From CAYPYI01 sp964415085 (GTDB lineage: Bacteria; Bacillota; Clostridia; Tissierellales; Tissierellaceae): DNA of 24,776 bases. A program made the position numbers and the translations under genes. This document shows positions 16,556 to 23,869 of the stretch, piece after piece (within the stretch, counting starts at the first letter, position 1; every line of letters begins with the position of its first letter). The stretch covers positions 1 to 24,776 of the forward strand of contig CAYPYI010000015.1 of assembly GCA_964415085.1 (NCBI GenBank), in the 5' to 3' direction. Below the pieces are notes generated by a model that did not search any database, was not told where the DNA came from, and saw only the letters and a program-made list of their open reading frames with translations.

Positions 16556-16981
16556 ATGGATGAGATCAATCTAGAAATCTTAAGACTATTAGAACATAAC
16601 GGAAGAATGTCTCACGAAGAGATCAGTAAACACCTTAATATCTCAAGACCTGCAATCCATAGAAGAATAACAAAAATGGAAGATGAGGGTATTATTAAAG
16701 GATATAAAGCAGATATCGATTGGTCTGCTACAGGGCAAGTTATTCGCGCTGTCATTAACCTTAATATATTCACAAAGGATTTCCATAAGTCTATGGAAGA
16801 TATTAGAAACATTAAAATTGATGGACTAGATATTGAATCTTGTTACAGAGTTACTGGTCAGTGGTGTATTATGCTTAGAATTCGTGCTAAGACAACTGAT
16901 AATATCACACAGCTGCATAATGAACTTTTATCTTTAGAAGGAATGCAAGATACTTTTACAATATTAATTTTATCAGAATAA
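16556..16981 (+). CDS. Lrp/AsnC-family transcriptional regulator
   Basis: DNA-binding regulator that senses an amino acid, 141 residues when started at ATG 16556. That start is chosen because AGAGGTGA (16543-16550) lies five bases upstream and the longer reading would begin inside the promoter. The N-terminal winged helix-turn-helix is clear (INLEILRLLEHNGRMSHEEI, then SRPAIHRRITKMEDEGIIKG), followed by an alpha/beta RAM ligand-binding domain ending in MQDTFTILILSE. The stop codon is 18 bases before the start of the dehydrogenase gene, so they form one operon divergent from hypG-hypD. A role as a hydroxyproline-, proline- or glutamate-responsive regulator of both units is inferred from position only. 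Confidence 0.88.
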   Translation: MDEINLEILRLLEHNGRMSHEEISKHLNISRPAIHRRITKMEDEGIIKGYKADIDWSATGQVIRAVINLNIFTKDFHKSMEDIRNIKIDGLDIESCYRVTGQWCIMLRIRAKTTDNITQLHNELLSLEGMQDTFTILILSE

Positions 16982-16999
16982 TAATTGGGAGGTAATGAA

Positions 17000-18592
17000 A
17001 TGAATAATATTATTAGTAAGGAATATGAATTTGTTAACGAACCTATATTAACTTATGAAGAAGGTAGTAAGGAAAGGGAAGACTTAATTAAAACATATCT
17101 TCAAATGAAAGAAGAATTTGTTGAGATACCACTTGTAATTGGTGGTAAGGAAATTAGAACAGAAAAAACTGGAAAATGTGTTCTTCCACATAACCACAAA
17201 CATGAAATTGGGAAATATTACTTAGCAGGAAAAGAAGAAGCAACTATGGCCATTGAAGCTGCACTTGAAGCAAAGGAAGAATGGGAAAATATACCATGGT
17301 TAGAGAAAAAAGCTATCTTTTTAAGAGCTGCAGAACTTGCTGCAGGTCCTTGGAGAAATAGACTTAATGCAGCGACTATGCTTACTCAAAGTAAGACATA
17401 CAAGCAAGCTGAAATAGATTCTGCATGTGAATTAGTAGACTTCATTAAATTTAATGTAAAAGCTCTACATGATATTTATAGTGATCAACCGCTATCAACA
17501 AGAACTAGTATTAATAGAATTGAGTATAGACCTTTAGAAGGATTTATATTTGCAGTATCACCATTTAACTTTACAGCTATTGGAAGTAACTTAGTTGGTG
17601 CTCCAGCTATAGCAGGAAATACTGTAGTTTGGAAACCTGCATCATCTCAAGTTTATACAGCTTATGTAGTTTATCAATTATTTAAAGAAGCTGGAGTTCC
17701 AGATGGAGTTATAAACTTTATACCTTGTAGTAGTAGAGATATTGGAACTACTATAATAGATCATGAAGATCTTGCTGGAATACATTTTACAGGTTCTACT
17801 GAAGTTTTCCAAAATATGTGGCAAACTGTTGGTGAAAATATTAGAAATTATAATAATTTCCCAAGACTTGTAGGTGAAACTGGTGGTAAGAACTATGTTA
17901 TAGCACATAAATCAGCTGATCTTAAAAGCCTTGCTAAACTTTTAGTAGAAGGATCTTTTGAGTATCAAGGTCAAAAATGTTCTGCTGCATCAAGAGCTTA
18001 TATACCAAAAGGATTATGGGATGAATTTAAAGTAGAACTTGATAAGGAAATGGATAAAGTTAAAATGGGTGATGTAGAAGACTTTAATAACTTTATGGCT
18101 GCTGTAATAGACAGATCTTCCTTTGAAAATATAAAGTCATATGTAGATTATGCTAAATCTTCTGATGAAGCAGAAATTATATATGGTGGAAACTTAGATG
18201 ATAGTATTGGTTACTTTGTTGAACCAACTATAATTCTTACAAGTAATCCTAAGTTTAAAACTATGGTAGAAGAGATATTTGGGCCTGTACTTACTATCTA
18301 TCTATATGAAGATGATAAGTATGATGAAGTTCTAGAACTTGCTAATGAGACGTCAGAGTACGGCTTAACAGGATCAATATTTGCAAGATGTAGACAAGCT
18401 ATTATTAAGGCTGAAAAAGTATTAAATCATTCTGCTGGTAACTTCTATATAAATGATAGACCAACTGGAGCTGTTGTTGGACAACAACCATTTGGTGGTG
18501 GAAGATTATCAGGAACAAATGATAAAGCAGGATCAAGACTTAATATGCAAAGATGGATAAGTCCAAGAGTTACAAAAGAAACTTTAATATAA
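17000..18592 (+). CDS. L-glutamate gamma-semialdehyde (1-pyrroline-5-carboxylate) dehydrogenase
   Basis: Oxidises glutamate semialdehyde, the open form of 1-pyrroline-5-carboxylate, to L-glutamate with NAD+. The protein has 530 residues, similar to the ALDH4A1-type enzyme. The general base is Glu293 in VGETGGKN and the nucleophile is Cys327 in GQKCSAASRAY. FAVSPFNFTAIGSNLVGAPA and GIHFTGSTEVF (NAD binding) are characteristic of this subfamily rather than of generic aldehyde dehydrogenases. Start ATG 17000 follows GGGAGGT by six bases; an in-frame TTG at 16985 overlaps that site and is rejected. No proline dehydrogenase or proC lies nearby. The only pyrroline-5-carboxylate source in the window is HypD, so an oxidative hydroxyproline route is the best reading. 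Confidence 0.92.
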   Translation: MNNIISKEYEFVNEPILTYEEGSKEREDLIKTYLQMKEEFVEIPLVIGGKEIRTEKTGKCVLPHNHKHEIGKYYLAGKEEATMAIEAALEAKEEWENIPWLEKKAIFLRAAELAAGPWRNRLNAATMLTQSKTYKQAEIDSACELVDFIKFNVKALHDIYSDQPLSTRTSINRIEYRPLEGFIFAVSPFNFTAIGSNLVGAPAIAGNTVVWKPASSQVYTAYVVYQLFKEAGVPDGVINFIPCSSRDIGTTIIDHEDLAGIHFTGSTEVFQNMWQTVGENIRNYNNFPRLVGETGGKNYVIAHKSADLKSLAKLLVEGSFEYQGQKCSAASRAYIPKGLWDEFKVELDKEMDKVKMGDVEDFNNFMAAVIDRSSFENIKSYVDYAKSSDEAEIIYGGNLDDSIGYFVEPTIILTSNPKFKTMVEEIFGPVLTIYLYEDDKYDEVLELANETSEYGLTGSIFARCRQAIIKAEKVLNHSAGNFYINDRPTGAVVGQQPFGGGRLSGTNDKAGSRLNMQRWISPRVTKETLI

Positions 18593-18597
18593 TAATT

Positions 18598-18630
18598 AAC
18601 CCCCTGATTAACAGGGGGTTTTCTTTTTAT
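18598..18630 (+). terminator. Terminator of the P5C dehydrogenase operon
   Basis: A strong nine-base GC-rich stem (AACCCCCTG at 18598-18606 with CAGGGGGTT at 18612-18620) is followed by a long T-rich tract. It lies between convergent genes and may serve the minus strand too. Confidence 0.92.
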
Positions 18631-19955
18631 TTTTTCTCTACTTTAATTCCAGGTATACTATAGTAACTTGCCACGTTTGATATTATATTTTCATTTCCTA
18701 TTCTATTGTATACTCCTGCAATTTCCTCATTATACATAAATACTCCTACAACTACTCCAAAGTTTGTGGAATGAACTTTTTTATCTTCTGTAAAAGTTGC
18801 AAATTCTCTTCCATAAGGATCGATAAATTCTTGATAAATATAGTCTTTATTCCATACTTCATCTAACTTTTCTTTCCATCTATCATAATCCAAATCTCTA
18901 CCAACAAATACCCCTTGAGAAGCATTCATATCCATTGGCTTCATTATATATTTATCCTTATTATTTAAAACCTCTTCATAAACACTTAAGTCTCCTTTGA
19001 AAAGGTCAGTAAAAGGTATGTGTTTTTTTACATATTCTCTTTCCTCTTCTGATAGTAAATCTAAAGTATCTTGGTCGTGAAGTATTTTAAAGAATATTTT
19101 ATTATGACCTATTTGACTCTTTATAGAACCTATTGAGCAAAAGGCTTTATTTTTATATGCTTCAATAAAATCTGGTATCTCTTCATAATTATTAACAAGC
19201 TCAAAAGTAACTATTCTTCTATATACCAAATCTATTTGGTAATCTTCAAAATACATCTTTCCATCCTTATATATAACATCTCTAGGATCTACTATTTTAC
19301 AATTTAACCCTCTTTTTTCATAAGCTTTTTTAAACTTATTAAAATCTGTTAATGTAGCACTTTCTTTAAAATCCATTATTGCTACATTAGGATTTTTATT
19401 ATTAGGATCAAACTTACTGTATATTTTTAAAGATTCATCAACCCAACTATCAAATAACTCAAAATAGTCTAGATTATATTTTTCTTTTAGCTTTTCATTT
19501 GCTTTAGTTTCTAATATAATCTTACCTATTGTATTATCTTCATTCATGCATGAAGCACCATCTGTATTAAGTTCTATAAAAGTAAAGTTATCTCTATCTT
19601 TATAGAAGAAATCAAATCTCCCAATAGGAACATTTATATCATAGCCATTATCTACTAAAATTAATTCTTCTAAGAATTTTGGATATAGAAATCTCTTTCT
19701 ATAGTCTTCATTTTCAATATATTCTTTAGTTACTTTATCTATAATACTTAACATTGTTTTTGTAATATATGAAAAATCTTCCAAATCTTCATCCGTTACA
19801 TAATATGGATTATATAAAGTTGGAACAGGCTCTCCTGCAAAAGTTGCATCGGAGTTTATTACTTTTTCCATTGTCTTTGCATAATCATCAAAATAAAACT
19901 CTTCATCTTCTTTTATAATATCAATTAATTCTTTATGAATATCTCTACCTTTCAT
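18627..19955 (-). CDS. Glutathionylspermidine-synthase-like ATP-grasp ligase
   Basis: Probable ATP-dependent carboxylate-amine ligase of 442 residues. The order of motifs resembles the synthetase domain of glutathionylspermidine synthase: GRFDFFYKD with Arg113 and Asp115, then ELNTDGASC with Glu128 and Asn130, then ATP-binding KPMDMNASQG with Lys339, QEFI at 375-378, and NRIGNENIISN near the end with Asn427. The amidase domain found in E. coli Gss is missing. It begins one base inside the end of the glutamate-cysteine ligase gene (TAATG), so it is translationally coupled and should use gamma-glutamylcysteine or a derivative. Glycine (giving glutathione), a polyamine or another amine are possible acceptors. 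No canonical gshB is present. The fold is likely; the substrate is unknown. Confidence 0.72.
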   Translation of the reverse strand: MKGRDIHKELIDIIKEDEEFYFDDYAKTMEKVINSDATFAGEPVPTLYNPYYVTDEDLEDFSYITKTMLSIIDKVTKEYIENEDYRKRFLYPKFLEELILVDNGYDINVPIGRFDFFYKDRDNFTFIELNTDGASCMNEDNTIGKIILETKANEKLKEKYNLDYFELFDSWVDESLKIYSKFDPNNKNPNVAIMDFKESATLTDFNKFKKAYEKRGLNCKIVDPRDVIYKDGKMYFEDYQIDLVYRRIVTFELVNNYEEIPDFIEAYKNKAFCSIGSIKSQIGHNKIFFKILHDQDTLDLLSEEEREYVKKHIPFTDLFKGDLSVYEEVLNNKDKYIMKPMDMNASQGVFVGRDLDYDRWKEKLDEVWNKDYIYQEFIDPYGREFATFTEDKKVHSTNFGVVVGVFMYNEEIAGVYNRIGNENIISNVASYYSIPGIKVEKK

Positions 19956-21259
19956 TACTTCGCCTCCACTACATTATTAAGAATACACCAATTTAATGAC
20001 TCTTTCTTTCCTTCTTCTTCATATTTGGCCTTAGTAATATCATATGGGCTTACTCCTTTTTCTAACATCTCTTCTAAAGGAATTAAATACTCTTTTTCTT
20101 TATCAGTTAACCCATCTTTCGACATACTAACTAAATCTTTTGCTATTTCTAGTAAAGTATTATTATTATATTCTGCTTTTAATCCATGTTTCATCATCTC
20201 AGTTTTAGCTTTTGAAACATCTTCATAAGTTATATCCTTAAACTCTTCTTCTAGTTTTTTCATATTTTCATCATTATAAACTATACCTTTTAGTAAAGCT
20301 ATAACTGCAAAATTTAATGGATATGGTATTGAATCCATCATTCTTACTTCTACAAATCTTTTTGTTCTAACATCTGGAAAAACCATAGTTAAAATATGTT
20401 CTAACTCTTCAGTTGTAAAAGTATTTGGATCATATATATCTTTTACTAATTTATCCTTAGTATATATATATTCTCCATCTTTCATAATAAATATAGGTGG
20501 AGTATTTAATATATACTCAGCATAGTCTCTATATGAGAAATCCTTTTTAAGTCCTGTTTTAACAATTCCTGATCTTTCTATATCACAGTTTGTCCAAATA
20601 TGACTTCTCATATTTCTCATATCACTTTTTTCACCTTCAAAATAAAATGCATTTTCAAAACTTGCATAAAATACTGGCGATAAAGCATTTAGTACTCTAA
20701 ACTTCCTATTATAATCTTCTTCACTACCATAATCTAAGGATACTTGAAGGGCAGCTGTACCCTTCATCATATTGTGTGCATGAGTACCTTTTGTTTTAAA
20801 GTAGTCAAACATATAATCATATCTTTTCTTTGGTAATAATGTTATTTCATCTATTTTTGTTTCTGGATGATATCCTACAGCTATTAACTCTTGATTTTTC
20901 TTTTCTAATACAGCTACAATATCTTCTAAAAATTCTAAGTATTCTTTTTCTAAGTTTTCTATACTTATATCCGCATCTATACTTAATTCAAATTGACTAC
21001 CCGGTTCCAAAGTAACTGTTTTATTTCCTTTAGTTAATCCTAATATATATTCACCTTCATACATCCCCTCATAACCAAATTCTTCTAAATCTTTTAAAGT
21101 TTCTGCAACTCCATTTTCTCCGTAGTATGAAACAGTTTTTAATGTATCTTTATATATTACAAAATGTTCAAACTCTACTCCTATCTTATAATCATCAACT
21201 GATTTTTCTTGTCTTTTAAAATAATTTATTAATGCTTCTATTTGTAAATTATAATCCAT
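19955..21259 (-). CDS. Glutamate-cysteine ligase (GCS2 family)
   Basis: Forms gamma-glutamylcysteine from glutamate, cysteine and ATP. The 434 residues belong to the plant/alphaproteobacterial-type GCS2 group (also containing EgtA) rather than the E. coli GshA type. Visible blocks are GVEFEHF (27-33), LEPGSQFELS (84-93), GTAALQVSLDYGSEEDYNRK (167-186), RSHIWTN with NCDIERSG, and TKRFVEVRMMDSIP. These carry the metal and glutamate-binding Glu and Arg residues of the family. An extended -10 promoter with an inverted repeat lies directly upstream, and the next gene overlaps the stop by one base. YbdK-type carboxylate-amine ligases share the fold, so the exact substrate is not proven, but the partner enzyme supports thiol synthesis. 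Confidence 0.83.
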   Translation of the reverse strand: MDYNLQIEALINYFKRQEKSVDDYKIGVEFEHFVIYKDTLKTVSYYGENGVAETLKDLEEFGYEGMYEGEYILGLTKGNKTVTLEPGSQFELSIDADISIENLEKEYLEFLEDIVAVLEKKNQELIAVGYHPETKIDEITLLPKKRYDYMFDYFKTKGTHAHNMMKGTAALQVSLDYGSEEDYNRKFRVLNALSPVFYASFENAFYFEGEKSDMRNMRSHIWTNCDIERSGIVKTGLKKDFSYRDYAEYILNTPPIFIMKDGEYIYTKDKLVKDIYDPNTFTTEELEHILTMVFPDVRTKRFVEVRMMDSIPYPLNFAVIALLKGIVYNDENMKKLEEEFKDITYEDVSKAKTEMMKHGLKAEYNNNTLLEIAKDLVSMSKDGLTDKEKEYLIPLEEMLEKGVSPYDITKAKYEEEGKKESLNWCILNNVVEAK

Positions 21260-21288
21260 TTCTTCACTCCTTATTATTTATTAACCCC

Positions 21289-21317
21289 ATTATATCATAT
21301 ACCCTTAGATGGTATAT
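21289..21317 (-). promoter_or_regulatory. Promoter with inverted-repeat operator before the glutamate-cysteine ligase operon
   Basis: The minus strand has extended -10 TGATATAAT (TATAAT at 21289-21294). Directly upstream is a seven-base inverted repeat, ATATACC and GGTATAT (21311-21317 and 21297-21303), with a seven-base spacer, covering the region between -35 and -10. This is a plausible operator, for example for a MerR- or TetR-type regulator. Confidence 0.45.
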
Positions 21318-21331
21318 ATATTTTTCTAATT

Positions 21332-21859
21332 TTACTCTTCTTCTGGTCTTACTGTTATTTTTCCAGATACGTTAGATACATCTTTAATAATTAAAGTTGG
21401 CTCATCATAACCGTATTTTGATAATACATTTCTTAAGTTACCAACCTCAGCTCTTGAAATAGTAACTACTATTTTGTATCGTTTCTTTCCACCATAACCA
21501 AAGCTTGTATTAGTTTCAACCGCATAACCTAAATCCCTTAATTCATCTGCTATTTGAACCATTTTATCAAAATGATTTACTGATATATCTATTTGAATTA
21601 TTCCAAGTGCCATTTTACCTTCTATAAAGTGACCAAAATATGCACCCAGAGTTCTACCTATTGCATAAGATAAAGCATAAACTATGCCATCTCCTGCTGA
21701 GATTTTTTTCATTAGTGTTGCAAATATTAAAGCATCTAGAAAAGTTGCGATATAATTAGCCTTAAATTGCTTTCTTGCTAAAAACATAGATCTTAATGTA
21801 GATGTAGTACTGCTAATTATTGTAAGTACAATAAAAAGTATTAGTGTTTTGTATTCCAT
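21332..21859 (-). CDS. UPF0316 membrane protein (DUF5698-DUF2179)
   Basis: Membrane protein of unknown function, 175 residues. The N-terminal half has about three hydrophobic segments (residues 5-22, 35-52 and 58-78) typical of DUF5698. The C-terminal half (from about 95) is a soluble DUF2179 domain with GYAVETNTSFGYGGKKRYKI and the final EPTLIIKDVSNVSG. DUF2179 is a small ligand-sensing type domain also found in YitT-like proteins; its ligand is not established. ATG 21859 follows GGGGG. It lies 72 bases upstream of the glutamate-cysteine ligase gene on the same strand, but that gene has its own promoter candidate, so shared transcription is uncertain. Confidence 0.85.
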   Translation of the reverse strand: MEYKTLILFIVLTIISSTTSTLRSMFLARKQFKANYIATFLDALIFATLMKKISAGDGIVYALSYAIGRTLGAYFGHFIEGKMALGIIQIDISVNHFDKMVQIADELRDLGYAVETNTSFGYGGKKRYKIVVTISRAEVGNLRNVLSKYGYDEPTLIIKDVSNVSGKITVRPEEE

Positions 21860-21990
21860 ATTATCCCCCTTTTCTATATGTCTACTTCAATTATATATAC
21901 CCTTTTTTTAAATATTACAACTTTTGTTTTGAAATATAGCAATATATAGTAATTTTTCAAGATTAGTTTTTAATTTAGCTCTTATTAGGA

Positions 21991-21996
21991 TATAAT
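21991..21996 (+). promoter_or_regulatory. -10 element of ftsH
   Basis: TATAAT at 21991-21996, 35 bases upstream of the ftsH ATG, with AAAGGA as ribosome site. The -35 region is only a T-rich tract (about 21968-21973). Confidence 0.5.
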
Positions 21997-22031
21997 GATT
22001 AGGTAGAGAATAAATAGAAAGGATGCTTTAG

Positions 22032-23759
22032 ATGGATAAACAAACGCAAAAAAAGATTTTAATTGGCGTTTTAATTGTTGCTGTGTTAGTAGCGATTACT
22101 ACTCCATTTATTATTAAGTATATTAAGCTAAATGAACCCAAAGAAGTATCTTATAATGAATTTAAAGAAAAATTATTAAATCATGAAGTAAAAGAGGTTC
22201 AAATTGATTTTAACAAAGCTAAATTTAAATTTGAAGATAATGACGGTAAATTATACATTACCGATAATCCTAAAAATGAAGATTTTAAACATTATTTATT
22301 AATTAATGATGTTAGTGTTGTTGAAACAAGTAAGAAAAGTCAAATGTTTAATACTTTCTTATCATTAATTGCACCTATTATTTCAATGCTTTTAATGCTT
22401 TATTTCTTAAGGACAGTTCTTGATAAGACTATGGGGTCTGGTGAAATTGAACATGTTGCAGAAGATGTAAGTGTTACTTTTTCTGATATAGCGGGAAATG
22501 AAGAGGCAAAAGATGATATGAAGTTTTTAGTTGAGTTTCTAAAAACCCCTAAAAAGTATACAGAAATGGGAGCTAAACTTCCTAAAGGTGTCATACTTTA
22601 TGGTTCACCTGGAACAGGTAAAACTTTAACAGCAAGAGCAATTGCTGGAGAAGCAAAAGTTCCATTTTTTAATGTAACAGGCTCAGACTTTGTTGAAATG
22701 TATGCAGGTTTAGGAGCTAAAAGGGTTAGAGATTTATTTAAAGAGGCTAGAAAAAATGCACCATGTATTATATTTATTGATGAAATTGATGCCCTTGGAA
22801 CTAGTAGGGGTAGCGATAATCATTCTGAAAAAGACCAAACAATTAATGCCTTACTTGCTGAAATGGATGGTTTTAATTCAAGTGAAGGAGTCATTATAAT
22901 TGCAGCTACTAATAGAGTTGAAGATTTAGACCGTGCTTTAATTAGACCTGGTAGATTTGATAGACATATTTCTATTGAGCTTCCAGATTATAATGATAGG
23001 CTGGCTATATTAAAACTTCATGCTAGTAATAAAAAATTGGCTAGTGATGTAAATTTAGAAAGCCTTGCAAAATTAACAATAGGTTTCTCAGGAGCGGGTC
23101 TTGCATCTTTACTAAACGAGGCTACTATTTTAGCAGTTAATAGAGATAGTGATATTGTTGAGAATGAAGATATAGATGAGGCTCATTTTAAAATGGTTGT
23201 TAAGGGAAATAAAAAGAAGAACTATGAAAGAAGCGAAAAAGAAACTAAACTTGTTGCATATCACGAAGCAGGTCATGCTCTTTTAGCTAAACTTCTTACA
23301 AATAATGATATTCCAAAAGTTACTATAATACCTTCTACATCAGGTGTCGGGGGTGCTACTTTTAATATTCCTAAAAAACTTCATCTACTTTCTAAAACAG
23401 ATATAGTAAATGAAATTATAACTTTGTATGGAGGTAGAGCTGCAGAAGAAATATTAAAGGGAAATAAAGAAGATATAACAACAGGAGCTTCTAATGATAT
23501 TGAAAGAGCTACTGAACTTATATATAGATACTTTAATGATTATGGTTTAAGTGAGAAATATGGAATGGTAAATATTTCCAAAATACAAGAACCTAAGATT
23601 TTAGATGACGTGGTAGATATGAGTAAAGATCTTTATGATAAAGCTTATAATCTTTTAAAAGATAACTTTATAACACTAGATTCTATAGCTAAAGAATTAA
23701 TTCTTAAAGAAACTATTACTGAAGATGAGTTAGATAAAATAATAGAAGATAATAAATAA
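22032..23759 (+). CDS. FtsH-type ATP-dependent membrane zinc metalloprotease (short, divergent)
   Basis: Membrane-anchored AAA+ protease that unfolds and degrades membrane and soluble proteins. In 575 residues (canonical FtsH is usually 610-700) it has two transmembrane helices (about 9-29 and 107-127) around a short extracytoplasmic domain. The AAA module has Walker A GSPGTGKT at 191-198, Walker B IIFIDE at 246-251 and the arginine-finger block RALIRPGRFDR. The protease has HEAGH (His411, Glu412, His415) and the third zinc ligand Asp489. The substrate-gripping pore loop is YAG (224-226) where FVG is usual, and Walker A has Ser for the second Pro-type position. The C-terminal tail is short. 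This looks like an accessory FtsH paralogue; a main copy elsewhere is expected. Confidence 0.9.
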   Translation: MDKQTQKKILIGVLIVAVLVAITTPFIIKYIKLNEPKEVSYNEFKEKLLNHEVKEVQIDFNKAKFKFEDNDGKLYITDNPKNEDFKHYLLINDVSVVETSKKSQMFNTFLSLIAPIISMLLMLYFLRTVLDKTMGSGEIEHVAEDVSVTFSDIAGNEEAKDDMKFLVEFLKTPKKYTEMGAKLPKGVILYGSPGTGKTLTARAIAGEAKVPFFNVTGSDFVEMYAGLGAKRVRDLFKEARKNAPCIIFIDEIDALGTSRGSDNHSEKDQTINALLAEMDGFNSSEGVIIIAATNRVEDLDRALIRPGRFDRHISIELPDYNDRLAILKLHASNKKLASDVNLESLAKLTIGFSGAGLASLLNEATILAVNRDSDIVENEDIDEAHFKMVVKGNKKKNYERSEKETKLVAYHEAGHALLAKLLTNNDIPKVTIIPSTSGVGGATFNIPKKLHLLSKTDIVNEIITLYGGRAAEEILKGNKEDITTGASNDIERATELIYRYFNDYGLSEKYGMVNISKIQEPKILDDVVDMSKDLYDKAYNLLKDNFITLDSIAKELILKETITEDELDKIIEDNK

Positions 23760-23767
23760 TTAAACTT

Positions 23768-23797
23768 AAGAAGAAGATTTAATCTTCTTCTTTTTTT
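23768..23797 (+). terminator. Terminator of ftsH
   Basis: A 12-base inverted repeat of AAGAAGAAGATT and its complement (23768-23779 with 23781-23792) runs into seven T, eight bases after the ftsH stop. Confidence 0.88.
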
Positions 23798-23799
23798 AT

Positions 23800-23835
23800 G
23801 TAAAAAAGATCAGAGTCTTTAAACTCTGATCTTTT
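23800..23835 (-). terminator. Terminator of the M20 amidohydrolase gene
   Basis: A perfect 13-base stem (23804-23816 with 23823-23835, six-base loop). Read on the minus strand it ends in a run of T, as expected for the convergent amidohydrolase gene. Confidence 0.85.
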
Positions 23836-23869
23836 ACTTTAGTAAAATTATATGCTATTATTTAAGATT

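Noticed and set aside
16985..16999. TTG 16985 as the start of the P5C dehydrogenase
   Set aside because: It overlaps the ribosome site GGGAGGT that serves ATG 17000.
19935..20228. 97-codon plus-strand frame opposite the ligase genes
   Set aside because: Fully antisense to two well-supported genes, without a ribosome site.
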